Source of the DNA: Punica granatum
Lineage: Eukaryota; Streptophyta; Magnoliopsida; Myrtales; Lythraceae
NCBI RefSeq assembly: GCF_007655135.1
Contig: NC_045132.1
Coordinates: 19,530,034 to 19,594,033, forward strand
Reading direction: 5' to 3'
Length of the DNA: 64,000 bases
Made by a program: the position numbers and the translations under genes. Positions 45,788 to 57,382 of this stretch are shown piece after piece. How positions within the stretch are numbered: the first letter of the stretch is position 1; the number at the start of each line of letters is the position of its first letter. The notes beneath the pieces were generated by a model. It saw only the letters and a list, made by a program, of their open reading frames with translations, was not told where the DNA came from and searched no databases.

Positions 45788-48131
45788 ATGACGTTGAGTT
45801 TAGTGCGTTTATTTTTTGTGTGGACTATGTGGGTGATGATGACGTTATTATTATTAAATTGTGTGGTGAGCGGGAGGGCAAGCATATTAGGTTGGATGGA
45901 AGATGAGAGAGTTGGGCTGCTTAACCTCAAAGCCGCCTTCAACTTCTCCGATGGGACTGCTATTCCCTTGTGGCGCGCCAATCACCTGCCGATAACGTTG
46001 CCAATACTATGCGGGTGGCTGAGGTCAACCTCTATCTATGGCGCACGAGATTATAAACTCCCGCAGCCATAGTCTCTGGATGCATCCTTGTTAATTCCTT
46101 TTTTTAGAGGAGCTACACGGTACTCGATCTGAACTTAGACGCCTTGCTAATCCTTTCTCTCTCTCTCCGATGATTAATTTGATAGTACAAATTATTCAAT
46201 TCAGTTCACTTATCCTTAAAAATCCACATGCATGCTTTGGTAATTAATTGGTAATATCAAATCGAAATGATCTACATCATCTCCTTGTATACTGTATACA
46301 TCTTGCGCACCATCAACTAATCAAACATGTACATGCACACACACATAGGAGAATTACGGATACACTCCCATAAATTTGTCCTTTTGTGAAAGATTAAATA
46401 TGCAATTTGGTGCCTGAATTTGAGAGGTTGCATGAAATTGGTCCCTAACTAATTTTTTACATCAATCCAGTCGTCGACTTTTTCAATTTACATCAATTTG
46501 ATCCTTATTACATCATTCATGTCCTCAGTTAGCAAAATTGCATCAAATTGGTCCTTATTACATCAGTTGAGTCCCTCACTTAAGTAAATTGCATTATATA
46601 GGTCTCCTGGGTACATCAACTTGATCCTTCGTCATATCATTAAGGTCCTCAACGCCATGCATCAACTATAAGTGTTGAAATCGTTAAATGAGGAGTCATT
46701 ATTACATCATTTTGGTCCAACGTTATATCAAATAAGTCTTTCTTTATTTTTCTTTTTTTACCCAAAAAAAGTACAATAAAAAGGAAGAATTAAAAATCTA
46801 TTTATTAAAAATATATATTTTTTAATTAAACTATTTAAAAAGTAAAAGAAGACGAACAGTCTTCCTCCCCTGGTTTGCTAGAGCTCCAGCGAACTAGAGG
46901 ATCGTCCTCACACACTCAGGGCTCGAGAGCCCCGATCTAACCAAGCAAGTTCGACGAGCTTTCTCTCTCTTCGAACCAAGGGCTCTCGATCGCTAGTTTG
47001 ATGAGCCCCATGCTTGGGTTCATGACATGAACTCAGATCTGGGCTCATCAGACCAGGGGTACGGAGCCCCTGAATCGAAGAGAGAGAAAGCGCCAACCCG
47101 AGTGTTCTCTCTCTTCGAACCAAGGGCTCATGATCCTTGGTTCGACGTGCTTGGGGCTCGCTAGCCCCTTGCCCGTCCAGATATTATTTTTTTGTACTTG
47201 AACATACATAATTATGAAACTTTTATGAAATTAACTGTACATATATTATTTTCACTTGGCAGTTTTATTTTAAATATTTTACATTGATTTTTCAAATCCC
47301 ACTATTTTCTATATTATTTGATAATGCCTTTGGAAATTTTATAATAATGCATACAACATTCAACTTTAAAATGAATGAATTTTTAAAATTGTATATCCAT
47401 GCTTGCAACATTCAACTTTAAAGTGAATAAATTTTCAGTGAATTTTTTTTTCTTTTTCTAATCAACATACAACTTTATGTTTTGGAAATTTTGTGTCTAT
47501 ATATGCAATTTTTTTTCTTTCATTTATCAGCGTATTAAAAGTTTTGTATTTGTTACGAGTTATTGATATATTTATTTGATAAATAGTTTTGTATTGTTTA
47601 ATATATTTATATTTATATTTGTTCACATTATTTGTTCATATATATTGTACAATTATTTACAGTTATGTCCCTATTTAATGTTGAAATTACAACTTTATAT
47701 ATATATATATATATCTATATATATGTGTATGTATATGAGTACCTAAACAGAAGACCTACTTAAGCTAGTTTAATAAAATAGGACAAAAGTAATTGAATGG
47801 GGAAAGGAGGAATGATTATACCTCCGTGAAGGAAATTTTCCTTTCCTTAAAGAATGGCTTTGATTGATATAATAAATAGATTTTGATAATTAGTCCTCCC
47901 AACCCTTCAAAATTAATATTATCTATTATTAGTAGTTTCTCATGGAGTGGGCTGCGAACTTTTCGTATATGTGCTTGCAGGTTTTACAAACACCTTGAGA
48001 TTGAAGAACCTATGCTCACTAGTTTTAAGTGATAATCACTTGAAGCAAGTTCCGGACTTGAATGCGCTACCTTCTCTCACGGATTTATTTTTGAGTTATA
48101 ATCCACTGACGAACTTGAATCATGTTAAAAG
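45788..48131 (+). pseudogene. RLP relic D (5' half, decayed)
   Basis: The start (MTLSLVRLFFVWTMWV) and EDERVGLLNLKAAFN parallel exon 1 of the intact RLP, but a deletion removes the Cys-Cys part of the LRR cap and shifts the frame, ending in a stop at 46071. Intron 1 sequence follows (46160-46345), interrupted by an insert at about 46345-47750. A single LRR exon remains at 47981-48131 (GFTNTLRLKNLCSL…LPSLTDLFLSYNPL), most like exon 4 of the intact gene, with one extra base before its donor. No later exons follow. Confidence 0.8.
46345..47750. mobile_element. Repetitive insert in intron of RLP relic D
   Basis: The first part (46420-46720) is a degenerate array of TACATCAATTTGGTCCTTATT-like words; the second (46860-47180) is GC-rich with inverted CTTCGAACCAAGGGCTC words; the rest is AT-rich. 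Transposon type not resolved. Confidence 0.45.
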
Positions 48132-51100
48132 GTACGTATGGTTGCTTTCACTGACATATATATAACTAGACTATTTCTACACTACCGATCTTCCCGATCT
48201 TTAGGGAGGCTCAAGTGCATGAATCTGTCCCTTTCACACAGAGAGACATATAAAAGGATCAAAGGCAGTTCAATGAATCTGTCTACCATGACAAATATAG
48301 TCGTAAGTATATGGTAGGAAACCTGTATAAAGTGTGAGAAAATATATATAATTCCTTTGATTATTCATGCAGTTGTATCGTGCTATGTGTATATTCACAT
48401 CGACGCCGCATTAAGAAAATCTTGTAAGTGGCCCTACGTACCTCGTCACATTGATGTAATGAAAAAGAACTAATTAAATTGTTTTAATTAAGAATAATTA
48501 AGATAATTATTTAAGTAATTGACACTCAAATATTCCTCATTTATTATATTTTGATTGGTGTTTTTTTACGACATGTGTACGTACTTGTGAAGCAAATTAA
48601 CATAACCTGGACAAGATTAAAACTTATTATTCAGTCAAATATTACTAGCTAGAAAAAGAAAAACTTCATCAGTCAAAATATCATTGGATCAGAATGCACT
48701 TTATAATTTTTCCATGCTTAGAGACGTATAGATGATTCACTCGAAAGAAATTAAATACTTCAAAAATAAATCAAGAGAGAGGATGATTGAAACTATATCT
48801 ACGTACGTGGGACTGGAAGGTTTGACGGTCAGTGTTTGTGCTACTAAATTTTAACCTAATCATTTCTCGAGACGGTCTAAATTGGTCGTTTACGCAAAGC
48901 CCAATGCATATTCACACGGTAGTTTGAGAATAAGACCCAAAGTAAGCTGTGGAGCTGCCCAAATATTACGATGATAATTATAAATAGATAATGTTACGAA
49001 CGTGAACTTTCAGATTTGCTTGTTAATAATAAGTTGTGTTGGCAGTATGAACAAGGTCAATTCCAAGAGGAGAGAAAGTCATTCACATCTATATCTATTT
49101 ATAAATATAATAACAAATTTTCGAACCGTTGTCATTTGTCCAGTCTTTATCACCTCATTAAAATTGAAATCGTCTTCTCACACGTTATCAAATTATTGGA
49201 ATTCTAAATCCTTTCTTGCGCGGCTACATCAGCATCTTCTGTTTTATAGGCTTTTAAGTATTTTTTGTGATATAGTTTCAATCTATATATATATATATAT
49301 ATAGTTTCCTATATATTAAACTAGCTAGAGCTTTCCACTATATCAATATGCACAATATATTTTTTACATAATATTTTAGTTATAATCTATTACTGTATAG
49401 TTGTCTCATAAGATTTATATTGAGCAATAATATCATTTATTCGTGAATATAATGTATTATTATTATTGTACACTTTATGCAGTTATATATATATATATAT
49501 ATATATATATAATGCTTCAGTAATTTACAGAAATAATGTAGTAGCGTATTTTTATTTTATGTTAATATGATTAACATATGTACTATTTTCACAAAACCTA
49601 TATAATATCACATATCGAGGTAGCTTCTTTCATATTAGAGAATAGGCATTATATATACTGATGATAATATATATATATATATATATTAATACGGATTTAT
49701 TACATGTATATGAGAATTATAATTATTCAAACATTACCTGCAAATTAAAATAAAAATTTTATGTAATGGGAAAATAAATAAAAGTTTTATGTGTACGTTG
49801 TCCATGCAAAGTCCGGATTTTCACCTAATTTTAATGGATACATCCACCTCTGTTCCCCTGTAATAAGTTTTCAGCAGAATATATATATTGTTAGAATTTT
49901 TAAAAAATATTTATATTTATATACACATATAGGAAATGTCAATATTCTCCGCGTATGGGTCACTATAAGCGTGGTCATTGTCGTCCCAACTGAGACACCC
50001 TCAATTTTATTATGCATTATTGGCGCTCTCTGAAAGGAAATTTGATGGAAATGCGTACCAACGTTGACAAGGAAACATGAGAAAATGATTCGGGCAAAAA
50101 TGTCCACGCGGTCACCTTCATAGTTTCTAATTAACACATACGATATGCAGATTACATGCGCGTTTAATTTATAGGAATGAGTTTTCCAGCTATACTTATC
50201 TGGTCTATACCCGTATAATTATATCGTTCGTGTTAATATATCTCCAGAGTACTTCCATCATCGAGATATAGAGAAAAATGAACGTATATGTATAATTAGT
50301 ATTAGATTACAAACGGTTAAATGTTATATATAATTTGACTATTGACATATGAATTCTAGTAAGGGTAATCTTCGTGTTATAGTATATATGTTGTTTGCAA
50401 GCTAATTAATCTTTTCAAGATGTAACTGATGTTATTCCTATGTATGCAAAGCGTGGTTTATTTACCTGCCATATTGAATTATGATCAAGAGATCACTTGG
50501 GACCAAACCGTCCTGATACATCGATGTATATGTCTGCACATTGTTTTTATCAAAAGAAAAAAAAATTTCCCCACTTTCCGTCCCAATGTTAATTACATTT
50601 TCTCTCGGATTCTATATACAGACAGTTCTTATTTCGTGTAGTCCATGTCAACTTTTTCTATGCACGTGGAGTTCTCATCCTTTTCCTTTTTCTTTTTGAA
50701 TTACAAGAGAGATTGAAATGAAATTATAAATATTTAATGAATGACATGGGTAATTTTACTATATATTAAATTTTGAATCTCTCAATTATCATGCGAAATA
50801 TATATTATTGCGCTATACCCTCTTTTCATATTCTTTTCTACTTTCTACCATAGAAAATTAGAGAAAATAGATGATTAAAATGGTGAAGTAAAATCACGTG
50901 GCAAATATAAGGAGAACTTTCGGCACTTTCTATGAACTTTCTTCCTTGTCGTTCGGTAGATACTAGATATGATGTCCAGCAGAAAAAGAAGGGGCAAGAA
51001 ACCAAATTATAATTCTACAAAATAAATAAATTATTTTTCAATTAATCACAAATATTCATTAACTGATACTAATTCCCTTCCGATGCTGATCGGATCGTGG

Positions 51101-52315
51101 CCACAATAGGTAAAGTTTTCCTCTCTCTTTTTTTTTTCCTTTTTGTGGCTGGAATATAGAACTAAGTTGGTAGCTGGAGACAGCAGTTGGTCATTATAGT
51201 TGGCATCATTTGATACTCGGAAAGACAGATTGTAAGGCCAGTACCCGGTCACAGGCTAGGTCAAGGGGCAGGCAAGCCAGACCGAACCAATATTTTTCGA
51301 GAAAATAAGAGATACATTACTCGAAACATTGTCCATAATATGAAATATAGTCACACAACGTGCATAGGTGAGGTTGGAGTGCAACCTAGCTAATGCCATA
51401 CGAAAAACCATATACAAACGCACTATTTACATGTTCCTGGTCGAGCTAAAAGCGCAATGAACACCTATTTATGATAACTGAAAAGAAAGTAATGATCGAT
51501 CTCAACTCGCATATACCAAGCAAGAATTGCATATCATACGGTCTCAGAAGAGCAGGCAATGAAAGACCGTGAACATTATCGAGACCGATATATATATTTC
51601 AAATTCAACCATTTGGGCGACTTGACTAAATTTAAGTGCGAAATTAGCTAGCATGAAATTATATAATTCGGCAATAATGTCGTCATATCGTCCGAAGATG
51701 AAGAGGAGCAAAGACAACGCATGCAAAGGGTGGGGAATCGATCGGAAGCCTCCTACAAATTTGGCTTGTGAATATTTATATGTGCAACTTGCAGCCCTCT
51801 CAATATCTCAATCTCAACCAAATTGATATTTTTTATTTTATTTTAACCAATAATTAATAATTGGAAGAAAAGGCCACAAAGTACAATGGTCGGTGGATAT
51901 GCGGATCTTCACGGACGGCCGAGATTGCATTGCATCTCCTGACCCCTTAATCCTCATCCCCCCATTAATCTATTCTTTTGTTTTCGAATTCTCGTATTTA
52001 ATAAATGTGATGAATTAATGAAACAAGATATATATATATATGAATGTATATATATATATATATATATAATGGATTAAGAAAATTAATTGAATTTTGAGAA
52101 GGCAGCGGAGATCTCGGGCCAAATCTTCCACGGTCCCCGCCCTTCTGATTTGTTTAATTCATGTCCCTCTAATTAATAAATCCCCACCTGCGCCGCCCTC
52201 AGCCCTCCTCCCATCTGCGTCTTCGTCTACTTTGAATTGGTAATTTATCGTCAACCGTTCATGTTGGAAGTTCTTAGGACAGCATCTTCCTTAATTATAT
52301 CCATAATAATAACAG
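48132..52315. other. AT-rich spacer right of the RLP cluster
   Basis: Very AT-rich with many TA runs (for example 49483-49512). No gene, transposon end or RNA gene recognised. Confidence 0.5.
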
Positions 52316-52324
52316 TAATAATTC

Positions 52325-52890
52325 GAAAAAATGACACTATATATCGCAGTTTGAGAATAATTTTCACCCTCATATCATATTTTTAAAAAATTTCACGATG
52401 CATCACGGAATTTTTTTAATTTTTCACCTCATATCATATCGTTACTTTTCTGTCCAAAAATGAATTGAATGATAACGTTATGACATTTTAAGGGACATTA
52501 TTGTACAAAAGAAAAGTTGAGGGACACCCCAGCAAAAAAAAATTGGGGGGCCGAGGACGCCTCGGCCGGCTATTGACCCCCCAGTTGGGGTCGCCGGCAT
52601 GGTTTGAGCCGGATGGCGGGGCCCCCGACCTCTCCTCCCGTCAAACCCTTCCTTTTTCTTTTTTTACATTTTTCATTTAATTTCGTTCAAGTCCCTTAAG
52701 TTTTCTTTTGTGAAATAATATTTATGAAGATGTCGTAACGTTACCATTCAATCCAATTTTGAATGAAAATGTAACGATATAATATGCAGTGAGAAAATTT
52801 AAAAAATTCCGTGGTGCATTGTGAAATTTTTTGAAAATATGATGTGGGTGAAAATTATTCTCAAACTGCAATATGTGTTGACATTTTCCC
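52325..52890. mobile_element. Mutator-like MITE with long TIRs
   Basis: 566 bp. Arms of about 200 bp (52325-52530, 52680-52890) are inverted copies (GCAGTTTGAGAATAATTTTC, AAAAATTTCAC, CACGGAATTTTTT). A perfect 9-bp duplication TAATAATTC flanks it at 52316-52324 and 52891-52899, the Mutator hallmark. The ~100-bp core is GC-rich and self-complementary (GACCCCCCAGTTGGGGTC). Confidence 0.9.
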
Positions 52891-52899
52891 TAATAATTC

Positions 52900-54099
52900 A
52901 TACCAACATAAGATGGTTCACTTTTTCAACGCAAGTTGATACGGGAAGTTCGACCATTTAAATAAAGTCTTGGGTTTACTGAAAGAGCTTTACCATTTAA
53001 TAATCGATCCCCACGCCTTATATCTGAAGTAGTCGATGGCTCATTGAGTTTTCATATATATCGAGAGATGTATGGCGGAAAAAAACTTAATTATATAATT
53101 TATTTATGAAAACTGATGTAGCTTACCCCCATTTTGTCTAGTTACACACCACATTGGATTCTGACGAGTTGAAGATATCGGGGAAATCCTCGCTTATTAC
53201 AGAAAATCTCCCTCTGGTCTGGAATATATAGTCCACAAACATATATAACGTTCTCTCTTCAATGAATAATATTGCACGAATAATTTTATCACTATGTTTT
53301 CTGAGATTAGCGATGTAACCAGAATTTTTTGTTTTCGTACTTGCTTTTGAAGCATAAGTGAAATTGCCTGATTTTGTATGCTTTTCGAGAAAACTACCAC
53401 CGGACTATCTTGTATTTCCGTCGACTCGTAAACCTCCGGTATAGTAATACATATAACACAAGCATTTTTGGATTATTACATAGATAGAATTTGCAGCCTC
53501 TTGCACCTTTATGTAACTATTATATATATAAGAAGCCATCGATCCTTCGTAGCACGGTTGCATCACCGAACAAGATTAATGTGGTACATTCAGATATTTC
53601 TGTCGGACACAAACACATCATACATACGGTCATTGAACAAGTACATAAAAAGTAAATTAAGATGGTAAGTTACCCGATTAATTACCATCATGAGTGATAT
53701 TACATTCAAATATATCTTTTACCAGATACATGATTATATATATATATATAAAAGATATATTATGGACCTGATTTCCAGTGTGGATGCTTTAATATATGGT
53801 TGATTCACATTTAACTAAAGAAATAAGACCATTTGTTTTGATGAGCTCAAAAGAACCAATTGATCCATATGCATGTGGGAGAGCTTTACGTGTGCAGAGT
53901 GGCATGATTCGCCCATACAGGAAAGTTCTTTAATTTTCAAGAGTCGGTTAACCAAAAGAATTAATACTTAACCAATCATATATATGTATATCTAATCAGT
54001 GTATATGGCAATAATTAACGCTTCAATCTAATCTTTGACTAACGATGCCACTAACACGCACTTATCCTTAAGAAGAAGTCATACAAAAAAAAAGAAAAA
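52900..54099. other. Spacer
   Basis: AT-rich, no gene recognised. Confidence 0.5.
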
Positions 54100-54236
54100 A
54101 GGGGATAGTGATCAGCCACTGTCGCCGAAGGTTCTAGCTTCAGATCCGATTATCGTCAATGTGACTATTTGGCCCCTTTTATTTATATAATTTTACGTTA
54201 ATAGATTTATGATCCTCTCTTATAATTAAAAAAAAG
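54100..54236 (+). mobile_element. SINE family A, degenerate copy
   Basis: Follows the order of the 43323 copy: A-box-like GATAGTGATCAGCC, B-box-like GCTTCAGATCC, TTTATTTATA, ATTTATGATCCTCTCTTA and an A-run. No clear target-site duplication. Confidence 0.5.
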
Positions 54237-54620
54237 ATGAGCAAAATGGAACAACGAATAATTACGAATTCTATGCGGATATTGCGCCCAAATGAGGATA
54301 TTGCGCCCAAATGAGAAGACGCCACACGCAGGATAAGAAGAAGAAAGGCATTAGACTACTTCACTAAACAGCAATCCCCGCTCGAGCATCGTGATCACCA
54401 TGACTGCAAAGTACTTCCACGTGCACTGCTGGTAAAATTCCTCCGGTTCACGGTAGGTGTCGTCAACTGCATCGTCTCTCGTGATTTTCTTATTCGCGTG
54501 ATTTGATAATAAGAAGAACATAAAATGGATATAGACAGGCATTTAAAAGGGCATCCCCACAGCACATGCCACCATATACAATTCATTCTGCTCCCCCAAA
54601 AATGCCCCCCATCTATCCCC

Positions 54621-54684
54621 ACCACCACAACCACCTCCACCTCCACCTCCACCTCCACCTCCACCACCGCCACCACCACCGCCC
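54621..54684 (+). repeat. CCACCT/CCACCA microsatellite in RHA2-like 5' leader
   Basis: Triplet-based ACC/TCC repeat about 170-230 bases before the RING-H2 start codon, probably in the promoter or 5' UTR. Confidence 0.85.
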
Positions 54685-54854
54685 AACCCTTTCGGCTCCA
54701 TAAAAAGACCAAAAGCTCCTTTCCCTCTCTCTCCATCTCCGTCTCCTTCTCCAATCTGATTCAGAGCCAATCGATACATACACACGAATTTGAGAATACA
54801 GAGTGTGCATATATAACAGAGTGACAGAGAGGGAAGTAGCAGATAAAAGAAGCC

Positions 54855-55385
54855 ATGGGTCTGCAGAGCCAATTGAACGACGTCGCGTCCGACTCCATCC
54901 CCTTGCTGCTCCTCTCCCTCATCGCCGCCTGCTTCGGCCACCTCCGATCCTCCCTCTCCGCCCTCCTCCACTCCCTAGGCCTCCCCCGTTCCTCCCAGCC
55001 CATCCGCCTCGACGACCCCCTCCTCGCCTCCCGCGGCTCCTGCCTCGCCGGCCTCGTCGCCCTCACCGACCAGCTCAACCTCAACCGCGCCCTCTCCCAC
55101 CGCTTCTCCTCCTCGTCCTCCTCCGCCGCCGCCGCCGCCACATCATCGTCGTCTCCCTCGGATCAGCACCTCTGCATCGTCTGCCTCAGCTCCCTCAGGG
55201 ACGGGGACTACGTGCGCAGGCTCCCCTGCCGCCACGTGTTCCACAAGGCCTGCTTCGACGGCTGGCTCGACTGCCGGAACTACAGCTGCCCCCTCTGCCG
55301 GGCTCCCCTGGCTCCCCCCGAGCGCGTGGATTGCACCGCCCCGCGCGTGGGTGCCGCGCTCGTCTCCTGGTTCTCACCGCGATGA
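54855..55385 (+). CDS. RING-H2 ubiquitin ligase, RHA2-like
   Basis: Single-exon gene, 176 residues. An N-terminal hydrophobic segment (about residues 15-27, SIPLLLLSLIAACF) is followed by a Ser/Ala-rich linker (85-101) and a RING-H2 finger: Cys107, Cys110, Cys125, His127, His130, Cys133, Cys145, Cys148, the C3H2C3 pattern of E3 ubiquitin ligases. The start MGLQSQLNDVASDSIP and the block CRHVFHKACFDGWL match Arabidopsis RHA2a/RHA2b, which act positively in abscisic acid responses. The coding region is strongly GC-rich while its flanks are AT-rich. The start is the only ATG giving the conserved MGLQ beginning. Confidence 0.94.
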   Translation: MGLQSQLNDVASDSIPLLLLSLIAACFGHLRSSLSALLHSLGLPRSSQPIRLDDPLLASRGSCLAGLVALTDQLNLNRALSHRFSSSSSSAAAAATSSSSPSDQHLCIVCLSSLRDGDYVRRLPCRHVFHKACFDGWLDCRNYSCPLCRAPLAPPERVDCTAPRVGAALVSWFSPR

Positions 55386-55996
55386 GGCGCGCGTGGCTTA
55401 CCGCCTACCCGAATCGGCATATCATCGCCATGATGATGAATCGATTATGAACATACGATGATCGATCATGGATCGGAATTTCCTTTTTTACCCTTATCTT
55501 CCTCTCCTTTGCTTGGAGCTTCAGAGATGGGTCTTTTGGGCAATTTTGACCATGCACTTTTTATTTTTCCTTTTTGAAGGGCCTTGAGAGGATGAGGAGC
55601 TCTTTTTTTACCTTCTTTTCTTTTACCACTGCTGTAAATGAAGTTTCTAGATAGTTTTGCAGTGATCAATATTATTATTAGTATTATTATTATTATCATC
55701 ATATTATTTTCCCATTATTTAGCCAAATTAAAAAAAAAATTAGAGAAAAAGGAAAAAGTTGATTTGAAAGATATGTCGGCTCCTCTTGTGTGTCTGATCA
55801 CCCAATAGCAGAGTAATATTATAACTTATAAGCATGTTAAATAGGCAGCAAAGTGCAACTCAACCACATGAACTCCAACTTGATGAAAAATACAAAAATG
55901 AATCTTGTCATCTATGAAAATTGGGTCGAAGTGTACAACAAGAGAGCAACACAAGACTATTGGTGAGTTCCTGTGTTCTATTGGTGCTCAGGGTTT
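55386..55996. other. RHA2-like 3' flank
   Basis: Probable 3' UTR with T-rich and ATT-repeat sequence (around 55671-55700). No gene. Confidence 0.5.
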
Positions 55997-56266
55997 GGCT
56001 TTGTTTGGAAATGGAGTGAAATCCATTATAACTATAAATAATTATATTTATTTGAAATTGTAATAATTATATTATTGAATTATGAAAAAAAAGTAAAAAT
56101 AATAATAAATAGTTAAAAAAGGTAATAATTATATTGTAAAAATTGAATTGAATTGTAATTAAGATAAAAAAAATTAAATAGAAAGGGAACAAATAATAAT
56201 TATATTATTGAATTGAAGATAAGTATAATAGAGTAAAAAAAACTTATTTTATTTCCAAACATAGCC
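55997..56266. mobile_element. Tourist-like MITE
   Basis: 270 bp, ends GGCTTTGTTTGGAAAT / GGCTATGTTTGGAAAT (inverted). The interior shares ACTATAAATAATTATATTTA with the copy at 10153-10453. Flanks TTT and TAA do not form a clean duplication. Confidence 0.7.
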
Positions 56267-56764
56267 TAATAATTCTAGAGCATATGTCATGTCATTCCTA
56301 ATTACTTGGAGAAGGAAAAATGAGAAGGAAAGAAAATAAAAGTTTGGGCCTACAATGCAAAGACAGTTAGGTGGACCAATTTGTTCCTCAAAGAAGTCTG
56401 TCCAATGATCTTAGCAAAGACTATATATATATGTATGTGTGTGTGTGTGCGCGCGCGCTCCCATGGAAATATTAAATATGACCTTGGAAACAATTCTAAC
56501 GGGCTTATAGGATGCTAGACACGTAAAACATTAATGAAGGATACGCATGATTTTACGACTAACGATTCCCTCAAATTATAAGGTGATTTTAGTTTTGGAT
56601 TATACAGAAAGCAGAGCGAGACATACCACTAATCAACCTTTATAAATGTTCAAGCAGGTTAATCACATCAGAAACAGTTAACTAGTTCAAAAATTTCGAG
56701 ATCAACAGGTAAGAAATATGTGCCTTCAGACGATGAGATGAGTGACTGTTGCAACATTATGACC

Positions 56765-57120
56765 CTAGGTATTCAAACCACGCATTGTGCAACCGGCTTA
56801 TATGTCCATGTAAAGAAGGTAAGTTAGGATAGGATTCGCAAATAAGTAAGGAAAAAAGAGAATGTGATCGGTAACAAAATGTCACAAACAACCAAAGCCA
56901 GCATCTCAAAAGGCCACAGGCATTCATAATTGTTTGGTAGTCAAGCCACACGGTGTGCAACCATAATGTTTTTAAATTATATATCGGGGGTAACATATGT
57001 AAGCTACCATAGAATTCACATACAGTTGTGAAAAGGAAAACAAGAGGATGTGATCAATAACAAAATGTGACAAACAACCAAAGCCAGCATTCTCAAAAGG
57101 CTCCCGATATTCATAAATGT
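56765..57120 (-). repeat. Twofold tandem duplication downstream of the Rad60-like gene
   Basis: Two ~180-bp units share GTGTGCAACC, TAACAAAATGTNACAAACAA, CCAAAGCCAGCAT and CTCAAAAGGC. No conserved reading frame; it could lie in the gene's 3' flank. Confidence 0.65.
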
Positions 57121-57382
57121 CAAGTATCAGTCTATTGACATTATAACAAAAGAAACAAAGTGGATTCTCCACTCTATACATATACTGATGCTGCCCCATT
57201 TTCCGAACAAGCCAAGACCCCAAATCTTCCTGCATAGCCAGAGAGAGGACCAAAGATATATATACTTGTGTATACAGATACATATAAATGACAGTCACAG
57301 TTAAGCTAAAGGGACAGGAGAAGTTCAGAAGATTTCTATAACTCGAAGAAAGCTATAACTATAGCAATTTCTCATACCTCTA

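Noticed and set aside
54543..54971. Gly-rich 142-residue frame on the minus strand and related frames
   Set aside because: Produced by the CCACCT repeat and by the antisense of the GC-rich RING-H2 gene.
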